From assembly GCF_006442795.2 (NCBI RefSeq), contig NZ_CP083956.1, positions 186,001 through 250,000 on the forward strand: a DNA stretch of 64,000 nucleotides. The letters run 5' to 3'. Position 1 is the first letter of the stretch; every line of letters starts with the position of its first letter. The translations under genes and the position numbers were made by a program. The notes under the pieces were generated by a model that ran no database searches, was not told where the DNA came from, and saw only the letters and a program-made list of their open reading frames with translations. The DNA is from Mesorhizobium sp. B1-1-8. GTDB lineage: Bacteria > Pseudomonadota > Alphaproteobacteria > Rhizobiales > Rhizobiaceae. Shown here in pieces: positions 52,638 to 60,995 of the stretch.

Positions 52638-53810
52638 CTACGCCAACGCCTCGGCCGCGAAGGTGCCGGGGGTTGCGGCAAGGCCGCGCAGCTTGTCGAC
52701 GAAGGCCAGGCAATCGCTGCGGTCGTAGCTCCAGGTTCTCGGATTGCGCGCCAGAACGCGCGACTTCAGCCTGCGGAAGCGGTCCTGGTCCATCCGGCCA
52801 AGCGCGGCATCGAGCGCCTCGGGCGTGGCCTCGGACAGAAGCACGCCGATATCATGCCGCTTGAGGAAGCGGCCGGTTTCGGTTCTGGCCATCGAGATCG
52901 GCACGGCGCCGAAACGGCACCCCTCGTAAAGGCGGTTGGGGAGCAGCCACTCCGAATTCTGACCCTCTTCGAAGAAATCGATCGCCCAGGCGAAGTGCAC
53001 CTCCCGGTAGATCGCCGCCATGTCTTCCGGGTTGCGGTAGGGCCCGCGAAACGAAAGCCACGGCTCGGCCTCGACTAGGCCATGAAAATCCGGGAATTCC
53101 GACAGCGCCGGACGGCCCCTGAGTACGACCTCGAAGCGACCGTTCTGCCCGCGGGTGAACTTGGCCAGAAGCTCCAGCGAGCGGCGGCAGCGCAACGCGC
53201 CGAACCAGCCGATGCGCCAGGGCGGCGGTACCGGGTTGCCCTCCTCGCGCAGATCGTCCGCCGTGACCGGAGCGGTGTCGAAATACTTGTTCTCGACCAG
53301 CTCGACCGGTGCGGCGATTTGCCCGAACGGCTCGAAATAGTTGGCAACGAAAGCCGGCGAGCTCGTCACCAGCAGCTTCACGTCACGGGCGAGATGGCGT
53401 TCGGCGCCACGCAGCGTCCGACCGAGCAGGTCGTTGCGCAGCACCAGACGATGGATGTCCAGGCATTCGTAGACGATCGGCACGCGCGCCCCGAAAACAC
53501 CATTGGCGCGGCGGGCGAGCGCCAGCATTTCCAGGTTACGCGCAATGATGAGGTCAGGCCGCTGCATTGCGGCCAGCTTGGCGCCGATCGACACCGCCGC
53601 CTTGGCCACCGCGCCGATGCGCTGCGCGAATCGGCCGTCACGCGTCGCGCCAAGGTCGATCGGCTCGAGGCCCTCGATCTCGGCGACCGGATCGGTGGTG
53701 CGGCGGAAGCCTGCCAGGGTTATCCTGGCACCGCCTGCCCTGAGCATGATGACCCTCCGGCGCACCGCCGGGTCGGATACGTCATGCACAAGGTACAAGA
53801 CATGCAGCAT
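52638..53810 (-). CDS. exoL: Glycosyltransferase (ExoL-like)
   Basis: This is a 390-residue GT-B type enzyme. It starts MLHVLYLVHDVSDPAVRRRV and has a Rossmann-like N-terminal half with DLIIARNLEMLALAR. The C-terminal part, EWLLPNRLYEGCRFGAVPIS, resembles the donor-site helix of GT4 enzymes. ExoL adds the third sugar in Sinorhizobium. It is the promoter-proximal gene of the exoLAMON(P) leftward run. Its promoter region carries the shared YTGC-N3-GCAACA site at 53861. Confidence 0.85.
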   Translation of the reverse strand: MLHVLYLVHDVSDPAVRRRVIMLRAGGARITLAGFRRTTDPVAEIEGLEPIDLGATRDGRFAQRIGAVAKAAVSIGAKLAAMQRPDLIIARNLEMLALARRANGVFGARVPIVYECLDIHRLVLRNDLLGRTLRGAERHLARDVKLLVTSSPAFVANYFEPFGQIAAPVELVENKYFDTAPVTADDLREEGNPVPPPWRIGWFGALRCRRSLELLAKFTRGQNGRFEVVLRGRPALSEFPDFHGLVEAEPWLSFRGPYRNPEDMAAIYREVHFAWAIDFFEEGQNSEWLLPNRLYEGCRFGAVPISMARTETGRFLKRHDIGVLLSEATPEALDAALGRMDQDRFRRLKSRVLARNPRTWSYDRSDCLAFVDKLRGLAATPGTFAAEALA

Positions 53811-53860
53811 GAAACTTGACCGCTTTTGGGCCCACCCAGGAGGATGCTAGTACAGCTTTT

Positions 53861-53874
53861 GCTGCATCGCAACA
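53861..53874. promoter_or_regulatory. Putative exo operator upstream of exoL
   Basis: GCTGCATCGCAACA lies 51 bases upstream of the exoL start and fits YTGC-N3-GCAACA. A related TGCAGCGTAGCAA follows at 53882, and TCGCACTGCACGA at about 53908, so several half-sites are clustered. The flanking sequence is repeated upstream of the glycosyltransferase gene at 59489. Confidence 0.55.
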
Positions 53875-54052
53875 TTTTTGGTGCAGCGTAGCAAAACGGC
53901 AGCCTCATCGCACTGCACGATTTTTCGGCATTTCAGCGTGAAAATATACCTGAAAGCGGGCAAAACCGCGCCTCGCGTCGGGGTCGCCGATCACAACGAC
54001 GCGATCCGGCGATCTAAATCGGACGCACGAGAACGGGTGCGTTAAATTAATA

Positions 54053-54068
54053 TGTTGCACCGCAATAA
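54053..54068. promoter_or_regulatory. Putative exo operator upstream of the rightward glycosyltransferase
   Basis: TGTTGCACCGCAATAA is, on the other strand, a YTGC-N3-GCAACA match. It lies 157 bases before the start at 54225, in an unusually AT-rich stretch (GTTAAATTAATATG before it, AAAATATGGTTTTAAAATCG after it). The rest of the 414-base gap 53811-54224 shows no reading frame I can support. Confidence 0.5.
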
Positions 54069-54224
54069 AATATGGTTTTAAAATCGTAAACGTAAGTAGG
54101 CCTTCAGAACTGAGCATGGGTTTGCCGCCTGCACCTGGTTGCAGCGGTGGCGTGCAGAGTTGGGGCGGCTCGGCACTGCTTTGCGAAGACTCCCATGCAG
54201 CTAATTGCACAGGCGGAGCATGGC

Positions 54225-55484
54225 ATGAGCAGATCTCTTCGCATTGCCGTCTACGACGACAAGTACCCGACCAGTTTTGTTACACCGCGCGCTTCCAGAC
54301 ATACGATCCTGCGCAAGCGGTTTCTGCCGTTCAATTTGATCTCGTCGAAGCTGGAAGGCATCACGCTGATCGAGCCCGACCGGTCGGTCGACCTCGTACA
54401 TGCGTTCAACCGGATACCGGTCAACGCCTCGAAATTCATCATGTCCTTCGAATCGCATTTGCCGCGTCATTTCGCCCTGCGCAAGAAGGGCCGGATACCG
54501 CAGTATATGCGATCGCGGATCGCCAGCCCCCGCTGCCGCCGGATCATCGCCCTGTCGCATTTTGCCCGCAGATGCTTTCTGAAACAGCACGCCGACAATC
54601 CCGATCTCGGGGTCCTCACCGAAAAGCTGATCGTGCGCCATCCCAACATCATCGTTCCTGCCGTCGAGGATGCGATGGCGGACAATACCGCGGAAGAGCT
54701 CGTGCTGACATTCGTCGGCGCCCATTTCGGCCGCAAGGGCGGATGCGTGGCGGTCAAGATCGCGGAAAAGGCCTTAGAGCGGCACCTGCCGATCCGGCTA
54801 AACATCGTTTCGAGCCTGCAAGTTGGTGGCCCGATATGGACGGATCCGACAAGCCCGGGATTCTTCGATCCCTATCTCGGGCTGCTTAACCTGAAGAATG
54901 TCCAACATCACGGTGTGCTGCCCAACCATGAGGTGCGGCAATTGTTGCGCCATTCGCATTTCGGCATTCTCGCCACCTTCGGCGACACGTTCGGCTATTC
55001 GGCGCTGGAATCGATGTCGGAACACACGCCGGTCCTTGGCACCAGGGTCTGTGCCCTGCCGGAATTCCTGCAGGATGGTGTCAACGGGATCTCGTTGCCG
55101 GTGAAGCTGACCGAGACCGGCGACTGGTCGAGCCCGGGATATAATTTCCGGGGCGATGCGGGCTACGCGCGCTATTTCCGCGACGAGGTCGAGCGCCTTG
55201 CCACCGAGGCCGTCGAACGGCTAACCGTCTATATAGGGCAGCCGAAACTGATGGCGCCGCTGCGGCGCCAGGCCCGCAGAACGGCCGAGATCATGTTCGG
55301 GTCAGGGCCGGCGGCGGAATTTTTCGACGCGCTTTACGATCGTGTCGCGCTGGAGTCCACCAGGGAGCCGGCCCGGCTCGATCCAATGCACGACATTTCT
55401 TCTCCGCAATCCCTGCCGCCTGAATCCGGAGAAAAGGGCCCAGCGGCTGAGATCCGCTCGCCGCCGAGAGCTTCGGCTGCCTGA
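54225..55484 (+). CDS. Glycosyltransferase family 4
   Basis: This is a 419-residue GT-B enzyme. The donor-site motif is FGDTFGYSALESMSEHTPVLG, with the EX7E glutamate, and FVGAHFGRKGG marks the start of the second domain. The N-terminus MSRSLRIAVYDDKYPTSFV is unlike the exo genes of Sinorhizobium, so this gene probably belongs to a different sugar in the repeat. The ATG at 54225 has GGAGC 8 bases upstream. The C-terminal 40 residues are rich in Pro and Ser and look disordered. Confidence 0.84.
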   Translation: MSRSLRIAVYDDKYPTSFVTPRASRHTILRKRFLPFNLISSKLEGITLIEPDRSVDLVHAFNRIPVNASKFIMSFESHLPRHFALRKKGRIPQYMRSRIASPRCRRIIALSHFARRCFLKQHADNPDLGVLTEKLIVRHPNIIVPAVEDAMADNTAEELVLTFVGAHFGRKGGCVAVKIAEKALERHLPIRLNIVSSLQVGGPIWTDPTSPGFFDPYLGLLNLKNVQHHGVLPNHEVRQLLRHSHFGILATFGDTFGYSALESMSEHTPVLGTRVCALPEFLQDGVNGISLPVKLTETGDWSSPGYNFRGDAGYARYFRDEVERLATEAVERLTVYIGQPKLMAPLRRQARRTAEIMFGSGPAAEFFDALYDRVALESTREPARLDPMHDISSPQSLPPESGEKGPAAEIRSPPRASAA

Positions 55485-55594
55485 GCCCGCCGCGGACTTA
55501 ATCGAACGGTTGCCTGACGGGAACGCAGCCGACTTCTGTCTTGCCAGCCGTGCGGACAGTCGGGCGCCTGCGGTCGTGGCGAGCTGGATAAATT

Positions 55595-55608
55595 TGCTGC
55601 ATTGCAAC
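55595..55608. promoter_or_regulatory. Putative exo operator upstream of exoK
   Basis: GCTGCATTGCAACA matches YTGC-N3-GCAACA. It is in the 406-base gap between the glycosyltransferase and exoK genes, 283 bases before the exoK start. TTTTTGATGCG follows, and a nearby CGCAAAAATTG is partly inverted to it. Otherwise the gap shows nothing recognisable. Confidence 0.5.
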
Positions 55609-55890
55609 AATTTTTGATGCGCCGCCGCAAAAATTGCCATATCCTCGCAGCACTGTTGACGTTGGACGGAGCATTTCGGTGCTCAAAGACGGTCAGGTTC
55701 ACGGACCTAAACTGCACGAAAGTCAGGAGTGCTGAGTTTGCAAGGCAATGCATTCGGTCCGCCACAAAGCTCTGTTCGCAAATCGGCCGGACGCGGAGCA
55801 CCAGCGACCAGGCGTGCGAGTCGGACCACAGATCGTCTCGGCCAGTCCAATTCGAAGTGAAATCGGGGGCGCTGCAATCGGAGATCGGTT

Positions 55891-56679
55891 ATGGACGTCA
55901 AACGCAGAGAACTTCTGGCATGCCTTTGTGCCTCAGTAGCAATGCCGCTGGTCGCCGGACGCGCTTTGGCGCAGACGGTTGCCGACAAGCCCGCCCTCGA
56001 TCCGCTTCCGGATTGGTCAAAGGTCAAGCTCCAGCTTTGGAAGTACAACAACCCCTTCGTTCCCTCGCAGTGGAGCGAACCCAAGCTCGGCGGCTACGAC
56101 TGGAAGGGCTCGAACGTCAAGATTGTCGACGGCGCGCTGCAACTGACCGTCAGCGAAAAGGCCTCCGCGGAAGTCATCGCCGGCGGCAAATCGGCGGCGG
56201 CCTCAGCCGCGCGCTGGGAAGTGGACGTGACATTGCCAACCATGCGGCCGGGGCTTATCGCGGCTCCGCTGTGGACGTTCAACGACAAGGCCCACGAGGA
56301 AATCGACTTCGAGATCGTCGGCACCAGGGGGCTGCAGCTCACCGTCTGGGCAAGCGTGGACAACAAGCACAAGAGCGTCTGGGTCAAATGGGTCAAGCTT
56401 GGCGACCTGTCGGGTCAACGCTACCGGCTCGGCATAGAATATGAAGCCGGCAAAAGAGTAGCGTTTTTCATCGATGGCAAGGAAGCCGCCGTCGTGACAC
56501 CCGCCGACACGACCGGAGGCGCTTTCCCGAGCAATCCGATGAAGCCCTATTTTGACCTGTGGGTCGCCGCGGGCGACGTCATGGATCCGCGCTGGGCCGG
56601 CAAATGGGAGCCGATGGCGCCCGCCGACAAGCTGGTCATGACCATCCACGGCTACAGGCGGTCCGATATCAGTTCGTGA
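55891..56679 (+). CDS. exoK: Glycoside hydrolase family 16 glycanase (ExoK-like)
   Basis: This exported endo-beta-glucanase of 262 residues likely trims the nascent polysaccharide to set its length. The signal has a twin-arginine-like start (VKRRELLACLCASVAMPLVA) and cleavage likely after RALA. The catalytic motif E137-I-D139-F-E141 lacks the beta-bulge residue, as in lichenase and ExoK. Trp and aromatic residues line the N-terminal sheet. The ATG at 55891 follows GGAG at a good distance. Sinorhizobium has exoK directly after exoL; here a glycosyltransferase lies between and the orientation is reversed. Confidence 0.86.
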   Translation: MDVKRRELLACLCASVAMPLVAGRALAQTVADKPALDPLPDWSKVKLQLWKYNNPFVPSQWSEPKLGGYDWKGSNVKIVDGALQLTVSEKASAEVIAGGKSAAASAARWEVDVTLPTMRPGLIAAPLWTFNDKAHEEIDFEIVGTRGLQLTVWASVDNKHKSVWVKWVKLGDLSGQRYRLGIEYEAGKRVAFFIDGKEAAVVTPADTTGGAFPSNPMKPYFDLWVAAGDVMDPRWAGKWEPMAPADKLVMTIHGYRRSDISS

Positions 56680-56744
56680 GGCCAGCTGCCGCAAACTGAA
56701 AGCCAGGGCCTTGGCGGCGAACACAAAAAAACGAGGATTACCGC

Positions 56745-58130
56745 ATGAGAATCGTCATCGAAAACACCGTGTGCCTGAATACCGGGGATGCGGCGATTCT
56801 CCTGGCCATATGCCATATCTTCCAATCCGTTGCCGGCGGCGACACGCAATTTTTCGTTTTCGACAGTCAGCCGGAGGTCGCTGCGAGGCTCTACCCGAAA
56901 AAGGACTATCCACGTCTTGAATTTCACAAGCTGCTGTCGGAATCCCTGTTCAGGTACAAAGATGGGCGAAGGATAAAAGACCAGCTCAAGTCGGTCTATA
57001 ATTGGGGTGTTTTCCGCGCTCTGCGGCGGTTCGCCAAAAACAGCCCCGCGAGCAGTGCTTTTCTCAGCCAGGGTGACCGGCGCGGTCTCGATATCTATCG
57101 AAACGCCGACCTCGTGGTCACGACAGGCGGCACCTATCTGGTCGAGAATTACAACCTTGAACGGCGACTGAACCAGTTCCGCATCGACGCAATCCTTGGC
57201 AAGGATCCCGTCTTCTTCACGCAATCCCTGGGTCCGTTCAACAAAAGCTACAATCGACAGGAATTGGGGCCGATCTTCGACCGGAGTCCGCTCATCCTGC
57301 TGCGCGACGAGCGTTCGAGAGGCCACATACTGGACATGGTGAAAGAGCCTGGCAAATGCCATGTCGTGGCCGATGCCGTGTTTGCGCTCGCCGACACCGA
57401 CAGGATCGAACAACGGCTGGCCTCCGCCAAGCCAGCGGCAGAGACGGGCCGCGTCGCCATCTCCGTCCGCCACTGGAACTATGTCAATGACGGGGAAGGC
57501 GGCATGCGCCGCTATATCGATTCGGTTCGCGAGATCGCGACCATCCTTGTCAGGGATCACGCCAAGGAAGTGACCTTCGTGTCGACATGCCAGGGCGTGC
57601 CGGAATACGCGCACGACGATTCCAAGACGGCGCGCGCGATCGTTGCCGAGCTTGATCCGGAGATCGCCAGGCACGTCAGTGTGGACGCTTCCTTCCATAC
57701 TCCCGATCAGTTGATGGCACTGGTGAAAGGTTTTGATTTCGTCGTCGCGACGCGCATGCATATGATGATCATGTCGCTTTGCGTCGGCACGCCGGTGCTG
57801 CCGATCGCCTATGAATTTAAGACCAAGGAAGTCGCCAAGCGCATCGGTGTCGCCGACCTGTTGCTCGACATCGACACCGTCACGCCGCAGGAGGCGGCCG
57901 AAAAGCTGGGCAGGTTTGCCGGCAACCTCGACCAATATCGCCGCACCAGCCTTCAGGCCGTGCTTGAAGAGCATACCTCGGCGATGTCGGCCGCGGACTT
58001 GTTGCGGCCCCTGGTCGCCGGCGCTTCAGCGCATGTTGCGAGCAATGTTCGGAAGGGTGGCGAAGAGCATCTTGCGCGACTGGGGAAAGATCAGCATCAG
58101 GATCAGGGCGAGCCCGTAGTTGAGGCATAG
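56745..58130 (+). CDS. Polysaccharide pyruvyl transferase family protein (ExoV-like)
   Basis: This is a 461-residue protein of the pyruvyltransferase family, which adds a pyruvate ketal from PEP to a sugar of the polysaccharide. The N-terminus IVIENTVCLNTGDAAILLAI, the segment FTQSLGPFNKSYNR and the C-terminal FDFVVATRMHMMIMSLCVGTPV are the family landmarks. It has GAGG 8 bases before the ATG. Its last 105 bases overlap the oppositely oriented flippase gene. The C-terminal 25 residues, coded in the overlap, are low in family likeness. Confidence 0.86.
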   Translation: MRIVIENTVCLNTGDAAILLAICHIFQSVAGGDTQFFVFDSQPEVAARLYPKKDYPRLEFHKLLSESLFRYKDGRRIKDQLKSVYNWGVFRALRRFAKNSPASSAFLSQGDRRGLDIYRNADLVVTTGGTYLVENYNLERRLNQFRIDAILGKDPVFFTQSLGPFNKSYNRQELGPIFDRSPLILLRDERSRGHILDMVKEPGKCHVVADAVFALADTDRIEQRLASAKPAAETGRVAISVRHWNYVNDGEGGMRRYIDSVREIATILVRDHAKEVTFVSTCQGVPEYAHDDSKTARAIVAELDPEIARHVSVDASFHTPDQLMALVKGFDFVVATRMHMMIMSLCVGTPVLPIAYEFKTKEVAKRIGVADLLLDIDTVTPQEAAEKLGRFAGNLDQYRRTSLQAVLEEHTSAMSAADLLRPLVAGASAHVASNVRKGGEEHLARLGKDQHQDQGEPVVEA

Positions 58131-59492
58131 CGCAAGGGCCACGGCGAAAAGGTCTGATCGGCCGATGAGCGAGGCCGGCAGCCCCAGAAAGGCAAGCCAG
58201 GCCAGCAGCGACGAAGCGATGAACAGCCCTTGCATGACCAGGAAATCGCCGGCAGTCACCGGACCGACGCGGTGGACCAGCACGGCAAGCACGGGAATGC
58301 GCAGCAAATAGCCGCTGATGGCGTAGGCAGCGGCGACGCCGACAGCACCCCAATGCAGGCCGACGACGAAAGAGGCGACCGTCGTCAGCGACGAGTAGAT
58401 GCCCCACTGAAACATCACCTTGGTCTTGCCCTGGCAAATGAATATCCAGCCGGTGGTGCTTGAGACGGACTGCATCAGGCTGGCGACGCCCAGCCAGGCA
58501 AAAATAGGCGCCACGGCTGTCCAGCGCGGTCCGAAAAGAAGCGCGACGACCTGTTCGGATGTCAGCGTCAGCGCCGCGATGCCAGGCATGGTTATGGCTG
58601 CCAGCATCCAGTTGGTTCGCACGTAAAGGTCGCGGAAGCGGGGCTTGTCCTCGTGAATGCGGCTGAGCAGCGGCACCATCACGCGCGTCAGCGGCTGGGT
58701 GATGTTCTGCAGCGGAAACAGAAGCAGCTTGTAGGCACGGTCATAATAGCCAAGCTCGACCGCTCCGGAATATTTGCCGATGAGGATATTGTCGAGATTG
58801 CGTGAGAAGAAGTTGACGAGATTGAAGCCGGTCAAATTGGCGCCGAAGTGCAAGATGTCGCCCTCGACTTTCAGATCCGGCCGCGAGGGCGTCCAACCCG
58901 CCACCCGCCATGCTGCGGCGAGCGCAACCACTGCCGCGGCCGCCGGCCCCAGCACCAGCGACCAGTAACCCATTCCGGCCCAGGCCGCGATCGCGGTGAC
59001 GACAAGTCCGGCGGCGGCCGTTATCACGTCGTTGAGGGCCAGCTGACCGAATTGCAGATGGCGGTTCATCAGCGCCAGCGGGACCGCGGCAACGCTGCCA
59101 AGCAGCAGCGGCAGCGCGGAGGCAATGGTGATGCCGAGCATGCGCTGGTCGCCGTAGAAGGCGGCAATGGCTGGCGCCAGCGCCGCGACCACCACGGAAC
59201 TGCCCAGTCCGACAACGGCGCTGACCCAGAACACCTGGTTGAGCTGCTTCTCGCTGATGTTCCTGCGCTGGACCAGGGCTTGCTGCAGGCCAAGATTTTG
59301 CAGCAATCCGACAAAAGCGACGATCGGTCCAACGGACGCCACCAGACCGAAATCCTCGGGCACGAGAAGACGGGCGAGGATGATGACCGAAAGGAACTGG
59401 ATCACCATCTTGAACCCTTGGGCGCCGGCGGTGACCAGCCCGCCGCGCAGTGCGACACGGCCGAACTGAGGAGGAGGCGGGTTGGCGTTCAT
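58026..59492 (-). CDS. Oligosaccharide flippase (Wzx/ExoT type)
   Basis: This inner-membrane protein of 488 residues has about 12-14 hydrophobic segments and belongs to the MOP/PST superfamily. It should move the lipid-linked repeat unit to the periplasm for polymerisation. Landmarks are ARLLVPEDFGLVASVGPIVAF, LQQALVQRRNIS and NLVNFFSRNLDNILIGKYSG. Its start codon overlaps the end of the glycosyltransferase gene at 59489 by four bases. Its 3' end overlaps the pyruvyltransferase gene. Confidence 0.9.
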   Translation of the reverse strand: MNANPPPPQFGRVALRGGLVTAGAQGFKMVIQFLSVIILARLLVPEDFGLVASVGPIVAFVGLLQNLGLQQALVQRRNISEKQLNQVFWVSAVVGLGSSVVVAALAPAIAAFYGDQRMLGITIASALPLLLGSVAAVPLALMNRHLQFGQLALNDVITAAAGLVVTAIAAWAGMGYWSLVLGPAAAAVVALAAAWRVAGWTPSRPDLKVEGDILHFGANLTGFNLVNFFSRNLDNILIGKYSGAVELGYYDRAYKLLLFPLQNITQPLTRVMVPLLSRIHEDKPRFRDLYVRTNWMLAAITMPGIAALTLTSEQVVALLFGPRWTAVAPIFAWLGVASLMQSVSSTTGWIFICQGKTKVMFQWGIYSSLTTVASFVVGLHWGAVGVAAAYAISGYLLRIPVLAVLVHRVGPVTAGDFLVMQGLFIASSLLAWLAFLGLPASLIGRSDLFAVALALCLNYGLALILMLIFPQSRKMLFATLPNIARNMR

Positions 59493-60658
59493 GTGGGCGC
59501 TCTCATCTCAGCAAGCTCGGTAGCAATCTGCGCAAACCGTTCGTTCAGCATGTCCGCGTTGAAATCCGCCTCGATCTTGCGGCGTGCAGCGAGCGCGATC
59601 GGTTCGCACAGCTTCGGATTTTCGGCGATCCAGGTGAGTTTGCGGGCAAGGGCCGCGACGTCCCGCTCCGGTGCGAGAAAGCCTGTCTTGCCGTCCTCGA
59701 TCAGCTCGGGAATCCCCGAATGATAGGTGCTGACAACCGTCAGCCCCGCAGCCATGGCTTCCATCAGCGCGACCGGTATGCCCTCGATATCGCCATCGCG
59801 CGCGCCGACGCTGGGCAACACGAACACATGCGCGTCGCGCAGGCGCTGCTTGACCTCGGCATGCGGCCTCGGACCCAGAAAACTCACCCTGTCGGCGATG
59901 CCGAGCTCGACGGCAAGACGCTTTAGCCCTTCCAGCAACTCGCCGCCGCCGATCACCGAATAGATCCAGTCGCGGCGCGGCAGGCTGGCAAGCGCGCGAA
60001 GCGCATATCCGATGCCTTTTTTCTCGGTCAGGCGGCAGACCGAGATGAAGCGTATCGTGTCGTGCTCCCAAGAGCGCCACCGGTACTCCATCTCGCCGGG
60101 CCGAACGCCCATATGGTGCACCAAGACCTTCTCCGGCGCCGCGCCTGCCTCGATCAGGGCGTCGCGGAAAAAGGCGTTCACCGGCAGGTGGAGAACGCCG
60201 TTTTCGAATACGGGCCTGTAACGCGCCAGCGTGTTGTCATGCATCGGCCCGCCCACATCATTGCCATGATAGATCGTCACCAGCGGCGCGGAAATCCTGC
60301 CGCGCTTGATGGCGCGCGCGACGCGCAGGCCATTGGTGCCGAAATGCGCGACGATGACATCGGCTTTCTGCAGTTTGTGGGCGTGCACGACATCGATGGC
60401 GGTCGAGAGTTTGTCCCACAGCCTCCCGGACCATTTCCTGAGCAACGGACGGTAGCGGCCGAGGCCGCCCCACCAGCATACAACCTTTCCGGGCAGCGCC
60501 TGCCAACGTCGATCATCGATATTGCGGTCCCTGCCGAAGGTCGTCTCGTTGCAGACGACGCCGACCTCCATGCCGCGCTCAAGGCACCCGGCTATCTGGT
60601 CGAGGACGAAGGTCTCGGACAAGGAGGGGAACTTGTCGACCACGAAGCAAATCTTCAT
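59489..60658 (-). CDS. Glycosyltransferase family 4 (WcaL/AmsK-like)
   Basis: This is a 389-residue GT-B enzyme. It starts MKICFVVDKFPSLSETFVLDQ, has the donor domain opening FISVCRLTEKKGIGYALRAL and the EX7E region GIPVALMEAMAAGLTVVSTYHSG. It is a clear paralogue of the enzyme at 60996, with which it shares both motifs and the ending NADMLNERFAQIA. No good ribosome-binding site precedes the ATG; instead it overlaps the stop of a 63-codon frame, so its translation may be coupled to that frame. Confidence 0.88.
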   Translation of the reverse strand: MKICFVVDKFPSLSETFVLDQIAGCLERGMEVGVVCNETTFGRDRNIDDRRWQALPGKVVCWWGGLGRYRPLLRKWSGRLWDKLSTAIDVVHAHKLQKADVIVAHFGTNGLRVARAIKRGRISAPLVTIYHGNDVGGPMHDNTLARYRPVFENGVLHLPVNAFFRDALIEAGAAPEKVLVHHMGVRPGEMEYRWRSWEHDTIRFISVCRLTEKKGIGYALRALASLPRRDWIYSVIGGGELLEGLKRLAVELGIADRVSFLGPRPHAEVKQRLRDAHVFVLPSVGARDGDIEGIPVALMEAMAAGLTVVSTYHSGIPELIEDGKTGFLAPERDVAALARKLTWIAENPKLCEPIALAARRKIEADFNADMLNERFAQIATELAEMRAPT

Positions 60659-60846
60659 GGGCAGGCTGCGCTCGCGCCAAAACCGGTCGGATTGCCCGTG
60701 TCAAACGGCGCATGGCCATGGTCAGCGCGCCCGCGAAGCTCGCGGGCCGGCCCTCGCGCATCACAATCGAGCGCCCGGGGAGCCGATGTGCAGCCGACGA
60801 TTGTCGAGCCGAGAAACTCGTGCCCGAGGCACATGACATACAGCAT
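60655..60846 (-). CDS. 63-codon leader frame coupled to the glycosyltransferase gene
   Basis: An ATG at 60846 (MLYVMCLGHEFLGSTIVGCT) opens a 63-residue frame whose stop overlaps the glycosyltransferase ATG at 60658 as ATGA. The first bases of the frame and the 60 bases before it match the 5' region and first codons of exoL (MLHVLYL). The peptide is not recognisable. It may be a leader that couples translation, or a remnant of a duplicated exoL 5' end. Confidence 0.35.
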   Translation of the reverse strand: MLYVMCLGHEFLGSTIVGCTSAPRALDCDARGPARELRGRADHGHAPFDTGNPTGFGASAACP

Positions 60847-60880
60847 GAACTCGACCGCTGTTGGCCCACCCGCCGGGAAC

Positions 60881-60915
60881 CTAGTATAGCTCTTGCTGCA
60901 CTGCAACATTTTTGA
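60881..60915 (-). promoter_or_regulatory. Putative exo operator and promoter region, copied from the exoL promoter
   Basis: GCTGCACTGCAACA at 60895-60908 is another YTGC-N3-GCAACA match. It is embedded in CTAGTATAGCTCTTGCTGCA, which is nearly identical to the sequence at 53848-53864 upstream of exoL. It lies 49 bases before the 63-codon frame. The rest of the 60659-60995 interval holds that frame and nothing else I can support. Confidence 0.55.
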
Positions 60916-60995
60916 CGCCGCGCAGGCAGATTTTCACATCTTCGCTGCGTCGCGAAGGTCACAAGTCTCTTCCCGTCAATAGCTGAAGAGCGCCG

